This document shows, piece after piece, positions 24,551 through 34,040 of a stretch of DNA of 64,000 bases. Under the pieces are notes generated by a model. It was not told the DNA's origin, made no database searches, and saw only the letters and a list, made by a program, of their open reading frames with translations. The translations under genes were made by a program, and so were the position numbers. The number at the start of each line of letters is the position of its first letter. Positions within the stretch are counted from its first letter, which is position 1. This DNA comes from F23-D06 sp963620035 (GTDB taxonomy: Bacteria > Bacteroidota > Bacteroidia > Bacteroidales > WCHB1-69): positions 1 to 64,000 of the forward strand of contig CAVEXN010000007.1 of NCBI GenBank assembly GCA_963620035.1, given 5' to 3'.

Positions 24551-24798
24551 AGTGATAATTATAAGGTTATTGAAGATGTCGCGAATGTAATAATAATTGT
24601 CAGAAAAAACAAGACAAAATAAACTTTTAGGATCCTTTTCTCACATATCGGAATCTCCCAACACTCACCTTGCTTTTTTTTTGATTTATTTCGCACAAAC
24701 ATCCTGCATTCCCATTTTTATTCCTGACGATGCCGGAAAAAAACTGACGCAAACTGCTGATTTCCTGTAATTTTTCTTGCATTTTCCATCGTTATGTA

Positions 24799-24806
24799 TA
24801 TCTTTG
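24799..24806 (+). promoter_or_regulatory. -7-like element before the transposase remnant
   Basis: TATCTTTG, 21 bp before the remnant's ATG; probably the original transposase promoter. Confidence 0.4.
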
Positions 24807-24827
24807 CGACTCGTAAAGACAAAGGAC

Positions 24828-24983
24828 ATGGCAAAAGTAAAACAGTTTGACAAAAGGTCAGGAATTACATATGTCTATGAATCCAAGTCCGTCTGGGACA
24901 AGAAGTTGAATTAGTCGCAAAGCAAACGCAGACTCATTGGCCGGTTAGACGCGGACACCGGCGAAATCGTCAAGACGGACGGG
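24828..24983 (+). pseudogene. Truncated IS4/IS1634-like transposase N-terminus
   Basis: From the ATG, the translation KQFDKRSGITYVYESKSVWD, an in-frame TAG at 24912-24914, then SKRRLIGRLDADTGEIVKTDG closely resembles the N-terminus of Bacteroidota IS4/IS1634-type transposases as I recall them. Only about 51 codons survive; the catalytic part is gone and no terminal inverted repeats are visible. It sits in the 704-bp gap 24551-25254, whose remaining sequence shows no gene. Confidence 0.65.
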
Positions 24984-25131
24984 TGGCGGTGCGGCGGCAT
25001 CAATATGCGAGGCTTTTGGCTTTGCCGTCCCGCAAGGTCAAAGAGTGTCGAACTCGAGGGTTAATTGTACAAAAGGACGATAATGTCACGTTGTTATTGC
25101 AGCCCGCTGAAATCGGAAAAGCACTGATTCT

Positions 25132-25169
25132 GCCCGAAGTTCTTTGAAATGGGACTTCGGGCTTTTTTT
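25132..25169 (+). terminator. Hairpin terminator after the transposase remnant
   Basis: GCCCGAAGT (25132-25140) pairs with ACTTCGGGC (25154-25162), followed by seven T. It is oriented for plus-strand transcription, where no intact gene precedes it, so it may be a leftover of a lost gene. Confidence 0.65.
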
Positions 25170-25254
25170 CAGAACATAAGTCTTCCTCTCCTTTGTCAGC
25201 GTTTTGTCTGGAAGCGTCAACTCTTTTCAGAGATTCAAAGATAACCTGCAATAC

Positions 25255-27828
25255 TCATTTGCAGTATTTCAAAAGCAGTTCCGCCAACCCTATCTTGTAG
25301 CCGGCGCTGTAAAAGAGGATGTGGCCTTTTTCGTCCACCACCGCAACAAGTGGATATTCGTACTTTTTCAGACCCAAAGCGTCGGCCACGGCTTTCTCCA
25401 ATTCGTTTTTCGTCCCTGCAGGCGCTGTTACGATGTCGGTGTTTTCAAGCAATTGGAGTTCCTTGTTTTTGGGGGCGGAGGTGGCAGCATATATCCGGCC
25501 GCCCCACTTCGTAAACTCGGATTTGTGCTGCAGCATCTCTTTCACCAGATGCTTGGCCGGCTCACGATGCGTACCCATAAAGGCAAGTATCGTTCCCATG
25601 CTACCGGCATATTGTTCCAGTGTTGTGCCGTTTATCGTCAAATCCGTTGAGATTATGGCATTGACCTCGCCGTTTTGGTTCACAAGGGAAGGCTGCAGTG
25701 TAATCTCTTTCTCGATGTGCTGTCCGGCTTTTACCGTAAAGAAATCCATTCGGCTACCTACTTCTCCGGCCGAGTTGCGGTTGCCGGTGCTGAGGCAATA
25801 GTATCCGGGCTCGACTTCCAGCGTGGCAGGGAATGTTTCCATGCGCGCGTCACCCTCAAAGTCGAACGTGACAAAATCACCATCCACGAATTTCTGCAAT
25901 GTGAAGTGGGGATAATAGACGGGTGCTTTCGGGTCTGTGCCGCTGTAGGTCAGTGTCAGCACGGCGGTATTGTCGGCATTGTCGCTATTGGAATCCAGTG
26001 TGATTTTTTTCCAAGCGTTGTTTTGCCAACGGTATATAGTGTTGGTGGCATTGTCGAGGTAGGCGGGAATGTTGTTGGCGCGGCAGGCGGCCACATAATA
26101 GATGTCGCGGCTATGGGCGTCCGAATGACGGAGTGCCTGAACGCCCTCGGGCGAGATGGGGCAGTTGAAGTAGTTGCCGACATTGTCAACCTCGGGGGTC
26201 TGGTAAGGCTTGAGGTTGCGCCATGGGCGAACCAGTTCGTTGGAGATGCGGGCGGGCATTATTCCTTTTTTATACACCTCTACATCCATACCGGCGGGCA
26301 GGCGGGTAAGGTGATGTTCCAGCACTTCAGCGGTAATGTCGCGCAAGTCTTTGTCACTGTACGAGTTAAGATAGTCATAAAGATAGACTCCGGCTTCTGC
26401 GTCTGTATGGTTATCTATAAAATTCACTATTTCGGCATAGTTGCCCTCACTTCGGGTTATCAAGTCTGTGAGTTGCTCATCTGTAAGGTTGGCATTAGGT
26501 TTCACTTGCCAGGTTTCGCGCGGACGGTTGCACATGAAACTGGCCACGTATGCCCCGCGCAGAGAGTCTTCGTAGGCAATACGCTTGGCGTTAGCAGACT
26601 GCGCCGCTTCGGATGAAACCACTTTTGCTTCGCCGGGCACGGGCGGCACAATGTCAAGAACCTCTACATACTCGGTCATACCCGTACGGTCAATGTGCAG
26701 CGTAAGCGTGTCGGTGCGGCGTACATCGAGTTTGGCATAGCCATAATGATTTCCGTCCGTGGCCCATATCAGCAGGTCACCCAAACCCGTGGTAAGACCG
26801 GCCTTTCCTTCAGAGTCGGTTTTGTAAGAGGCCAGCGTATAGTATTCGGCATAGTTGTACAACTTGAATTTCACGGTAGCGTCTTGTACGGGTTTTCCGG
26901 CGGCGTCGCGGACGGTGACAGTGACATGCCTGACGGGAGCATAGTGTTTGAGCAGGTTAAGTTCGCTATAGAGGCTGGTGCTTCTGACAACCTCCTCTTC
27001 ACCATTGTAGCGTCCAAAGGCTTTGGTATGCACCATCATGCAGCGTGTTGAGGGGATTGAGAACCAGCCCATGTTCAGTTCCGGGTCGGGTTCGCAGGCA
27101 CCGAGGAATTTCCATTGTCCATTCACCCAAACCTCAACCCAGGCGTGGTTGTCGTCGCAGTGAGCCCAACGGGGCGTATAGCATTGCCGGGCAGGGATGC
27201 CGACTGCGCGCATGGCCGTGACGGCAAAGGTGCTTTCCTCGCCACAGCGCCCCAGCGAGGTGCGCAACGAGGCCAAGGGTGCACTGGTGCGCGCATCGGA
27301 AGCCCGGTACGCCATATGCTCATGACACCAATGGTTCACCTCCAGAGCGGCCTGCTCCATCGTAAGCCCCTTGACCCGCTCTTTCAGCTGCCGGTACATA
27401 TAGAGCCGCGCCGTGTCAAGGTTCTCGTTGTTGACCCGATATACCAGCACGAAATGGCGGAATACATCTTCAGGGATGTCCTTGCCCCAACTGAAAGTGT
27501 CGCGGGCCTCGAAAGCGGAGCGTACCTGCTTGAGGTAGAAAGCGCCGTCATAGTCGGCGAGGTCACTGTACGGCATATAGGCGTACAGGAACTCTAACGC
27601 CTCCCGGTCGCGGTTGTTGAGCGTGTCCATGCCGCTGAAGAGTTCCTTGGCGCGCCCTTGAGCAACCTTCTTCCTTTCCATGAAGTCGGCATGCACCAAT
27701 TTGCGGTATTTGCGGTCGGTAATGAAGTGGGGATTGCGGCCGCAGCCGGCCACGGCAAGCATGGCGGTCAGGCAGAGCAGCCATCTGCATACTGAATGGG
27801 TTTTCATACGCTTATTGTTTATTGTCAT
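25255..27828 (-). CDS. Transglutaminase-like lipoprotein
   Basis: An 857-residue protein with a lipobox (LAVAGC, Cys29) and a transglutaminase-like papain-fold domain: Cys195 in LGRCGEESTF, His228 in DDNHAWVEVW and Asp248 in CEPDPELN form the expected triad. After it come a beta-sandwich region (about 295-380, DAAGKPVQDATVKFKLYNYA) and long repeats of mixed strand/helix. Probably a periplasmic or surface amidase/peptidase or peptide-crosslink enzyme; substrate unknown. Met8 is an equally good start. It begins 3 bp after cutC ends, so the two form an operon. Confidence 0.8.
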   Translation of the reverse strand: MTINNKRMKTHSVCRWLLCLTAMLAVAGCGRNPHFITDRKYRKLVHADFMERKKVAQGRAKELFSGMDTLNNRDREALEFLYAYMPYSDLADYDGAFYLKQVRSAFEARDTFSWGKDIPEDVFRHFVLVYRVNNENLDTARLYMYRQLKERVKGLTMEQAALEVNHWCHEHMAYRASDARTSAPLASLRTSLGRCGEESTFAVTAMRAVGIPARQCYTPRWAHCDDNHAWVEVWVNGQWKFLGACEPDPELNMGWFSIPSTRCMMVHTKAFGRYNGEEEVVRSTSLYSELNLLKHYAPVRHVTVTVRDAAGKPVQDATVKFKLYNYAEYYTLASYKTDSEGKAGLTTGLGDLLIWATDGNHYGYAKLDVRRTDTLTLHIDRTGMTEYVEVLDIVPPVPGEAKVVSSEAAQSANAKRIAYEDSLRGAYVASFMCNRPRETWQVKPNANLTDEQLTDLITRSEGNYAEIVNFIDNHTDAEAGVYLYDYLNSYSDKDLRDITAEVLEHHLTRLPAGMDVEVYKKGIMPARISNELVRPWRNLKPYQTPEVDNVGNYFNCPISPEGVQALRHSDAHSRDIYYVAACRANNIPAYLDNATNTIYRWQNNAWKKITLDSNSDNADNTAVLTLTYSGTDPKAPVYYPHFTLQKFVDGDFVTFDFEGDARMETFPATLEVEPGYYCLSTGNRNSAGEVGSRMDFFTVKAGQHIEKEITLQPSLVNQNGEVNAIISTDLTINGTTLEQYAGSMGTILAFMGTHREPAKHLVKEMLQHKSEFTKWGGRIYAATSAPKNKELQLLENTDIVTAPAGTKNELEKAVADALGLKKYEYPLVAVVDEKGHILFYSAGYKIGLAELLLKYCK

Positions 27829-27831
27829 TAT

Positions 27832-28524
27832 CTATTGTGATTTCGAGTTTTCAAATTTTTCCATCAGTTTCCACACCTGCAAGGGGTCGGTTTCGAATGT
27901 TCCGTCGGACAGGCGGCGTTTGCAAGAGCCGTGAAGTTCCGGTACTCCGGTCGCTTCAGCGATGCGGACGGCGTTGTCGGGGGTGATGCCTGCGCCGGCC
28001 ATAATGATGATGCGCCCTTGGCTCTGCTTTTGCAACAGCCGGATTACTCCTGTACCCTCTTCAGCGGAGGGGCAGCCGCCAGAGGTGAGAAGGCGCGTGC
28101 AGCCGCATGCGACGAGCGTTTCCAACGCTTCGGGCATTGGCTGCCGCATCTCGTCGAAGGCCCGGTGAAAAGTGACCTCCATCGGCGTCGCCAGTTCTGC
28201 TGCCCGGCGGAGGCGCGGCTCGTCTATGCGGCCGTCGGGGGTAAGGAAGCCGACTACAATGGCAGACACGCCGAGAATGCGGCACGTGCCAATGTCGCGG
28301 CAAATTGTGTCAAACTCGCTGTCACTGTAGTTGAAATCGCCTGCGCGCGGCCGCACCAGCACATGGGTGCGCAGTTGTAACGCATTCACGCAATAGGCGA
28401 CATCCTCAAAAGGGGGCGTGATGCCTCCCTCTTCGAGCCGGCTGCACAATTCTATCCTGTGTGCGCCGCCGGTCTTGGCGTTTTCGGCTGAATGCCGCGA
28501 ATTGGCGCAGATTTCAACAGTCAT
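27832..28524 (-). CDS. cutC: CutC family protein (copper homeostasis family)
   Basis: A 230-residue TIM-barrel protein: the start TVEICANSRHSAENAKTGGAHRIELC, a VLVRPRAGDFNYSDSEF segment, VTFHRAFDE and a C-terminal IMAGAGITPDNAVRI match CutC. The family was first linked to copper tolerance; the biochemical role is unclear. It has its own promoter element and is followed at once by the transglutaminase-like lipoprotein. Confidence 0.93.
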   Translation of the reverse strand: MTVEICANSRHSAENAKTGGAHRIELCSRLEEGGITPPFEDVAYCVNALQLRTHVLVRPRAGDFNYSDSEFDTICRDIGTCRILGVSAIVVGFLTPDGRIDEPRLRRAAELATPMEVTFHRAFDEMRQPMPEALETLVACGCTRLLTSGGCPSAEEGTGVIRLLQKQSQGRIIIMAGAGITPDNAVRIAEATGVPELHGSCKRRLSDGTFETDPLQVWKLMEKFENSKSQ

Positions 28525-28567
28525 TGTCCTTACGTAATCTTTTTCCTCTATTTATGAAAACAGAGGG

Positions 28568-28575
28568 CAAATGTA
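28568..28575 (-). promoter_or_regulatory. -7 promoter element for cutC operon
   Basis: Reads TACATTTG on the minus strand, 43 bp before the cutC start. Confidence 0.5.
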
Positions 28576-28664
28576 GCATTTAATCCGACACGCTCATCCC
28601 GGAGCATAAAAAACAATCCTTTTAAAAAGCTGAAAAACCTTAGCCGGCGTCAGGGATTTTATGC

Positions 28665-28672
28665 TATCTTTG
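28665..28672 (+). promoter_or_regulatory. -7 promoter element for purB
   Basis: TATCTTTG, 21 bp before the purB ATG at 28694. Confidence 0.55.
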
Positions 28673-28693
28673 CTCGCTTAAAAAAACGAATGT

Positions 28694-29989
28694 ATGATAC
28701 CACGCTATGCCCGTCCGGAGATGAGTGCCATCTGGACAGAAGAGAACAAATTCAACGCTTATCTGAAGGTAGAAATAGAAGCAGCAGCAGCATGGAGCAA
28801 ACTGGGGGTTGTTCCGGCGGAGGATGTGCAGAAGCTTCGCGACAAAGCTACGTTCAAGGTTGAGCGCATCTATGAGATAGAACAGGAAACGCGGCATGAC
28901 ATTGTGGCGTTCACGCGCGCAGTCAGCGAGTCGCTCGGCGACGAACGGAAGTGGGTTCACTACGGTCTCACCTCTACAGATGTCGTAGATACGGCAAACG
29001 GCTATCTGCTGAAACAGGCAAACGCCATTTTGCGCGACGACATCCGCCGTTTTATGGAGATACTGAAAAAACGTGCATACGAGTTCAAGGACACGCCCTG
29101 CATCGGCCGCACGCACGGCGTGCATGCCGACATCACCTCGTTAGGGCTGAAATGGGCACTGTGGTATGAAGAGATGAAGCGCAATATGGCACGGTTTGAG
29201 ATGGCCTCCGCCGATGTGGAATGTGGCAAAATCAGCGGTGCCGTGGGCAATTTTGCCAACACGCCACCTTTTGTGCAGGACTATGTGTGCGAGCAGTTGG
29301 GCATCCATTCCGCCAACATCTCCACGCAGGTGCTTCAGCGCGACCGCCATGCCCACTATATGGCGACGCTTGCGCTCATTGGCTCCACTATGGAACAGAT
29401 GGCCACCGAAGTGCGACATTGGCAGCGCACCGAACTGCGCGAAGCCGAAGAGGCTTTCGGCAAAGGGCAGAAAGGCTCTTCGGCAATGCCCCACAAACGT
29501 AACCCTATCGGAAGCGAGAACATCTGCGGATGTGCCCGCGTGCTCCGGGGGTATATGGTCAGTTCGTATGAGGACATTCCTTTGTGGCACGAACGCGACA
29601 TCTCCCACTCCTCCGCCGAGCGCATCATGCTGCCCGATGCCACCACCCTGCTCGACTATATGCTGAACCGCTTCGGACGCATCCTAGAAAACCTTGTCGT
29701 GTTCCCGGAACACATGCTCGAACATATCTACATCACCAACAAGGTGATTTTTGCACAGCGCGTCATGACCGCCCTCATCAACAAGGGGCTGCCGCGCGAA
29801 ACGGCTTACGACCTTGTGCAGCCTATTGCTATGGAGGCCTGGTTCGGAGGAAAAGACTATCAGGAACTGCTGCTGCAAAACGAAACCATTCGCACACATT
29901 TCTCTCCGGAAGAGTTGGCACATTGTTTTACGCTGGACTATTATATGAAAGAAGTGCCCACCATCTTTGACAGAGTTTTCAATCACTAA
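28694..29989 (+). CDS. purB: Adenylosuccinate lyase
   Basis: Releases fumarate from SAICAR and from adenylosuccinate in purine synthesis. The 431-residue protein is the Bacillus-type form: TRHDIVAFTRAVSESLG near residue 67, HYGLTSTDVVDTA, GRTHGVHADITSLGLKWA, and the fumarase/aspartase-superfamily signature GSSAMPHKRNPIGSEN near 265. Length normal. It is followed 25 bp later by upp, another nucleotide gene. Confidence 0.96.
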   Translation: MIPRYARPEMSAIWTEENKFNAYLKVEIEAAAAWSKLGVVPAEDVQKLRDKATFKVERIYEIEQETRHDIVAFTRAVSESLGDERKWVHYGLTSTDVVDTANGYLLKQANAILRDDIRRFMEILKKRAYEFKDTPCIGRTHGVHADITSLGLKWALWYEEMKRNMARFEMASADVECGKISGAVGNFANTPPFVQDYVCEQLGIHSANISTQVLQRDRHAHYMATLALIGSTMEQMATEVRHWQRTELREAEEAFGKGQKGSSAMPHKRNPIGSENICGCARVLRGYMVSSYEDIPLWHERDISHSSAERIMLPDATTLLDYMLNRFGRILENLVVFPEHMLEHIYITNKVIFAQRVMTALINKGLPRETAYDLVQPIAMEAWFGGKDYQELLLQNETIRTHFSPEELAHCFTLDYYMKEVPTIFDRVFNH

Positions 29990-30014
29990 TCCTTAAATAC
30001 TTTATCATATTATT

Positions 30015-30680
30015 ATGGACAAAAACATTCGGATAATCGGGCATCAAAACTCGCTATTCAATGAATTCATGGCTGAAATAAGGAGCGTGGAGGTGCAGAC
30101 TGACAGCATGCGTTTCCGCAGGAATCTGGAAAGAATGGGCGAGATTTTCGCCTACGAAATCAGCCGGACGCTGAACTATCAAGTCGCCGAAGTCACGACA
30201 CCGTTAGGCATCGCGCCGGTGAACAGGCTTACAGACCAAGTTGTGCTGGCCACCATTCTGCGCGCCGGGCTTCCGCTGCATCGCGGTCTGCTCAACTATT
30301 TTGACCGCAGCGAGAACGCTTTTATCTCGGCTTTCCGTAAATACGAAAAAGACGGCACTTTTGAAATCCAGATCGACTACATGTCGTCACCTGACATCAA
30401 CGACAAGGTACTCATCCTCGCCGACCCGATGATTGCCACCGGACGCTCCATGCAGTTGGCATACGACGAACTGTTGGCCAAAGGCACACCTCAACATACG
30501 CACATTGTGAGCATCATTGCCGGGCGGCAGGGGCTCGAATATCTGCAGCGGCATCTCTCCCCATTGAAATGCACCCTTTGGATCGGCGCCGTCGATGAGG
30601 AACTGACCGCACAATCTTTCATCGTTCCCGGTCTCGGCGATGCCGGCGACTTGGCTTACGGCAACAAAAGTTCCGACTGA
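30015..30680 (+). CDS. upp: Uracil phosphoribosyltransferase
   Basis: Salvages uracil to UMP with PRPP. The 221-residue protein has LATILRAGLPLHRGLLNYF near residue 78 and the PRPP loop LILADPMIATGRSMQLAYDEL near 133, with the C-terminal VPGLGDAGDLAYG that contacts uracil. It is likely co-transcribed with purB. Its last 25 bp overlap the 3' end of the convergent cyclo-ligase gene. Confidence 0.95.
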   Translation: MDKNIRIIGHQNSLFNEFMAEIRSVEVQTDSMRFRRNLERMGEIFAYEISRTLNYQVAEVTTPLGIAPVNRLTDQVVLATILRAGLPLHRGLLNYFDRSENAFISAFRKYEKDGTFEIQIDYMSSPDINDKVLILADPMIATGRSMQLAYDELLAKGTPQHTHIVSIIAGRQGLEYLQRHLSPLKCTLWIGAVDEELTAQSFIVPGLGDAGDLAYGNKSSD

Positions 30681-31207
30681 CCCGTCAACACCCTGTCCAT
30701 ATTGCGGTCGTGCGGCTCTGTGGGAATACTGTCGAGCATCTGAAAACTGAAGCAGACACCAATGGTGGCAACTCCGGGATGTTTGGCTAAAAACCGGTCA
30801 TAATATCCTTTGCCGCGCCCTAAACGACGCCCCTCCTTGTCGAAGGCCATCCCGGGGACAACAATAAGGTCGAATTTTCCACAATATGGCACGTTTTCGG
30901 GTTCCATAATGTGAAAATCGCCCTCTTTCATACCGCAGTCGTCCGTCAACTCTACGGGCACAATGTCGTCTCCTACCACTGTAGGCAACACGATTCTCTT
31001 GGTATGCCGCCACGCTTCGATGAATGGGGCGGTCTGCACCTCGTCAGGCAAAGCGGCATATAGCATCACCGTCCGCGCTTCCCGAAAGATAGGATAGACC
31101 TCCAATTGTTTCATAATCAATTCCGATTGCGCTTTCAACTGATTTGGTGTATAGTTTTTCTTCAAACTTCTGATATGTCTTCTCAATTCTTTCTTGTCCA
31201 TTGCCAT
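30656..31207 (-). CDS. 5-formyltetrahydrofolate cyclo-ligase
   Basis: ATP-dependent conversion of 5-formyl-THF to 5,10-methenyl-THF. The 183-residue protein has the family signature GRRLGRGKGYYDRFLAKHPG near residue 127, VMLYAALPDEVQT near 47 and a conserved LIVVPGMAFDKEG. Start at 31207 or, two codons on, 31201. It is 112 bp downstream of the tRNA methyltransferase gene and overlaps upp convergently by 25 bp. Confidence 0.92.
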   Translation of the reverse strand: MAMDKKELRRHIRSLKKNYTPNQLKAQSELIMKQLEVYPIFREARTVMLYAALPDEVQTAPFIEAWRHTKRIVLPTVVGDDIVPVELTDDCGMKEGDFHIMEPENVPYCGKFDLIVVPGMAFDKEGRRLGRGKGYYDRFLAKHPGVATIGVCFSFQMLDSIPTEPHDRNMDRVLTGQSELLLP

Positions 31208-31319
31208 TGTGCTTAGTTTTGGTATTATAATCTTTGATATCTTTTTCCGTCTTTGCTGTTTTTTCCCATTCCCTCATCAACCGAGAAAGAACAAAACCGC
31301 AGAATTAAGTTATTCAAAC

Positions 31320-32045
31320 TTACAACAGATAGGGATTCATTGCGTTCAGGTACTCTTGCGTGTATTGGTTCTGTCGGTCTCTTATTACGAAATGGTGCTC
31401 TGTGCAGACACTGTTTCCGTGATGATGCCTGTACTCCTGAATGACCCGGCATACAGGTTTCCGGATAGAGGGCTGTACAAACGTCCGGCGAATGCAGCAG
31501 AGATGCGGGGCGGCCAGTTTGTCAAACTCTTCGCTCTCGGCGGCAGATAGGATCAGCACAAAGCGGCCATTTGCATCGAGCAGACGGCACACACTATGCA
31601 GCAATTCCCCAAAGGGCAACTGAAAGTCGCGGTGTCTGCTTTTGAGCCGGCCGGCAGCAGTGGGTTTCAGACTGTCATTGAAATAGGGAGGGTTTGAAAT
31701 GATGAGGTCAAAGGGGGCTTCGGCTGAAAACTCCTGTATTCTTCCTTTGACAAAATGAAAATGATTGGCCGGCAGCAGCGGGTATGTCACGGCATTAGCC
31801 CGGGCTTCGGCGATAGAATCCGCATCGGGGTCAATGCCGTAAACCTCCGGGGTCTGTCCTTGCAGGGTCAGTTGTTGAGCCACGCAAAACGCCACTACAC
31901 CGCAGCCGCAGCCGATGTCGAGAATATGGGTTTCGGTGGCGGCATCTGCAAAAGCAGCCAAAAGCACCGCATCGGTGCCTATCTTCATCGTACTCCTGTC
32001 GTGGTTCAACGTAAAACGCTTAAAGCGGAAAGGGGGCATCAGCAA
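31320..32045 (-). CDS. tRNA1(Val) A37 N6-methyltransferase (TrmN6/YfiC-like)
   Basis: A 241-residue class I SAM-dependent methyltransferase: motif I ILDIGCGCGVVAFCVA near residue 43, an acidic strand-2 end (VYGIDPDADSI), and motif IV DLIISNPPYF, the Asn-Pro-Pro-Tyr of N6-adenine enzymes. The N-terminal FRFKRFTLNHDRSTMKIGTDAVLL matches the YfiC/TrmN6 family. Its start overlaps the end of manA by 7 bp. Confidence 0.9.
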   Translation of the reverse strand: MLMPPFRFKRFTLNHDRSTMKIGTDAVLLAAFADAATETHILDIGCGCGVVAFCVAQQLTLQGQTPEVYGIDPDADSIAEARANAVTYPLLPANHFHFVKGRIQEFSAEAPFDLIISNPPYFNDSLKPTAAGRLKSRHRDFQLPFGELLHSVCRLLDANGRFVLILSAAESEEFDKLAAPHLCCIRRTFVQPSIRKPVCRVIQEYRHHHGNSVCTEHHFVIRDRQNQYTQEYLNAMNPYLL

Positions 32046-33016
32046 TAGATTTCCAGCATACGGCTTCGCTGTTCGGGCAACAGCCTTATTTCTTCAATTT
32101 CGGCGGGGACGAGCATCACTTCACCTTTCCCGAGCGTCTCGGTGCCGCCGTCATATTCTACCGTCAGACGACCCTCCAAACACATGTAAATCACAAAAGA
32201 GTCGGTTCCCAGATACGACTTGTCTATGATTCTGTCAAAGACCAACAGATTGACATTGAAAAAGGGAGAATGTACCAACTTTACCGTCTCGTTCATCTTG
32301 GGTTCATAATCAAGACGGTACTGCTGATTCTTGTCGTCAAAGTGGATGGCCTCCAATGCCTCCTCGGTGTGCAGCGGTCGGCTGTTTCCGTCGGCATCCG
32401 TCCTGTTCCAGTCGAAGATCCGGAAAGTGATGTCTGATGGCTGTTGGATTTCGGATAGAAGCACGCCTTTGCCGATGGCGTGAACCGTGCCTGCGGGGAT
32501 CAAGAACGTGTCGCCCTGTTTCACGGGATAGAAGCGCAGCAGTTCGGCCACGGCGCCGCTGGCCACGGCGTTGCCGTACTGCTCTTTCGTCACCGGACTG
32601 TTGAATCCCACATAGAGACCGCTGCCAGGATCCGCCGCAACAACGTGCCACATCTCGGTTTTGCCGTTCTGTCCGTATTTCCTCCCGGCCAAAGCATCGT
32701 CGGGATGAACCTGCACCGAAAGGTTGTCTTGGGCATCAATGAACTTGATGAGCAACGGAAAGCCGAGACCGTATTGCTCATAGTTTTTCTCTCCTACAAG
32801 TTCCGTCAGATAGACCTCAATCAATTCGTTGAGGTTGTTTTCTGAAAGGAAACCGTTTGTCACGACCGACTCGTCGTTGACAAGACCCGAGACTTCCCAG
32901 CTTTCGCCGCAATGCTCCATTTTGCCTAAGTTCTTGTCGAGAAGCGTGTGCAGACGCATGCCTCCCCAGATCTTCTCTTTCAGTAGCGGTTTGAATTTGA
33001 AAGGATACAATGACAT
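32039..33016 (-). CDS. manA: Mannose-6-phosphate isomerase, class I
   Basis: Interconverts mannose-6-phosphate and fructose-6-phosphate, feeding GDP-mannose synthesis or mannose use. The 325-residue cupin enzyme has the start FKPLLKEKIWGG, zinc ligands in LSVQVHPDDALAGR near residue 100 and FLIPAGTVHAIGKGVLLSEIQQ near 170. It lies 2 bp after the exported protein gene upstream and overlaps the methyltransferase downstream by 7 bp. Confidence 0.95.
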   Translation of the reverse strand: MSLYPFKFKPLLKEKIWGGMRLHTLLDKNLGKMEHCGESWEVSGLVNDESVVTNGFLSENNLNELIEVYLTELVGEKNYEQYGLGFPLLIKFIDAQDNLSVQVHPDDALAGRKYGQNGKTEMWHVVAADPGSGLYVGFNSPVTKEQYGNAVASGAVAELLRFYPVKQGDTFLIPAGTVHAIGKGVLLSEIQQPSDITFRIFDWNRTDADGNSRPLHTEEALEAIHFDDKNQQYRLDYEPKMNETVKLVHSPFFNVNLLVFDRIIDKSYLGTDSFVIYMCLEGRLTVEYDGGTETLGKGEVMLVPAEIEEIRLLPEQRSRMLEIYC

Positions 33017-33018
33017 GG

Positions 33019-33981
33019 TTACTTTTTATTATGATAAGGGTTGTAGAATTGTCTGTTCTTGTGTTGGTGGGGAGGCTTGACCCTGTCGGGGTTAGTGCCA
33101 CGGGCATCTTTCATAAACAGCCATTTGCCGTTCTTCTCCACCAATCCGTGGTGGAGGCTTGACTCGGGCACCATATAGGCGGGAATGTTCTGCACATTCT
33201 CCTCCAGCGGTATAATCTCCTCGAAAATGATCATCGGGCTGCGGACCAGGTCGTATTCGGGCTCGCGGGTTTTAGGGTTCAGTTTGCCGGTACGCACCCT
33301 GTATTGCTGTTCTTCATAGCCCAGGTGCAGCGTAGCCTCCTTGGAATACTCGAGAATGATCCGGCTGACCTTCTCGGGGTAGTTCTTGAAAATCCTTGCC
33401 CCGAAAACCGGCACCGTTTCCTTGCTGAAATGCAGCACCTCAATGATTTTCTGGTTTGTAAAAAGGTCATTCCCGTTCCAGCCGAGCAGCGTGTAATAGG
33501 TAAAGTCTTTTGACTTGATGGGAATCATCTTGTAGTAAACGGCACCGTACCAGCGGTTATGGTTCCCGACCACCGTCTTGGGGTAGTTGATAGAGCCGCG
33601 TTTGTCGTAAAGCGGGAAAAGGACATATTTTTTGCGGTTCTGGTTATAGACCTGGATGAAGCCGAAATTCTCGGCAGAATAGTCCTCTTTGAGCACGAAC
33701 CAAGTGAAAATCTTGAACAGTTTGTCGGGCGAGGCGAGTACAGAGAAATTCTTCACCGAATCCCATGCATAGTTGAAAGAGCCGGGCTTGGCCAGCACCT
33801 CCTCCAGCAGGGTCATGAAATCCTCGTTCAGCGAAAGCCTTGTTGTCTCGTCGGGTTCGGTCATCACCTCCGTGCGCAGCGACACGAGGGAATCCTCCCA
33901 CATCCGAAAAGGGGAGACTTTCTGGGCAAAAAGGCCCAGACTTCCCAAGAGGACCGTAGCGCAGCAAACCAGGATTCTCAT
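33019..33981 (-). CDS. Exported conserved hypothetical protein
   Basis: A 320-residue protein with a signal peptide (MRILVCCATVLLGSLGLFAQ). The body is rich in aromatic residues and beta strands (YYTLLGWNGNDLFTNQKIIE, RWYGAVYYKMIP) and ends with a His/Asn/Lys-rich basic tail. I recall similar proteins in Bacteroidales but no function. It is the first gene of a tight unit with manA and the tRNA methyltransferase; the promoter element at 33992-33999 is so close that the mRNA would be almost leaderless. Confidence 0.75.
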   Translation of the reverse strand: MRILVCCATVLLGSLGLFAQKVSPFRMWEDSLVSLRTEVMTEPDETTRLSLNEDFMTLLEEVLAKPGSFNYAWDSVKNFSVLASPDKLFKIFTWFVLKEDYSAENFGFIQVYNQNRKKYVLFPLYDKRGSINYPKTVVGNHNRWYGAVYYKMIPIKSKDFTYYTLLGWNGNDLFTNQKIIEVLHFSKETVPVFGARIFKNYPEKVSRIILEYSKEATLHLGYEEQQYRVRTGKLNPKTREPEYDLVRSPMIIFEEIIPLEENVQNIPAYMVPESSLHHGLVEKNGKWLFMKDARGTNPDRVKPPHQHKNRQFYNPYHNKK

Positions 33982-33991
33982 AACAAAACCG

Positions 33992-33999
33992 CAAAAGTA
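33992..33999 (-). promoter_or_regulatory. -7 promoter element, near-leaderless mRNA
   Basis: Reads TACTTTTG on the minus strand and ends only 10 bp before the start codon at 33981. The expected transcription start leaves a leader of a few nucleotides at most. Confidence 0.55.
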
Positions 34000-34040
34000 C
34001 AGTTTTCTTTGAATAGTTGAGCCTCTCCCTGGGCTGCGCC

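Noticed and set aside
25675..26616. Plus-strand open frame of 313 codons opposite the transglutaminase lipoprotein
   Set aside because: Shadow of a clear gene on the other strand; composition follows that gene.
31044..31280. 78-codon minus-strand frame overlapping the cyclo-ligase start
   Set aside because: Overlaps a clear gene out of frame; no domain.
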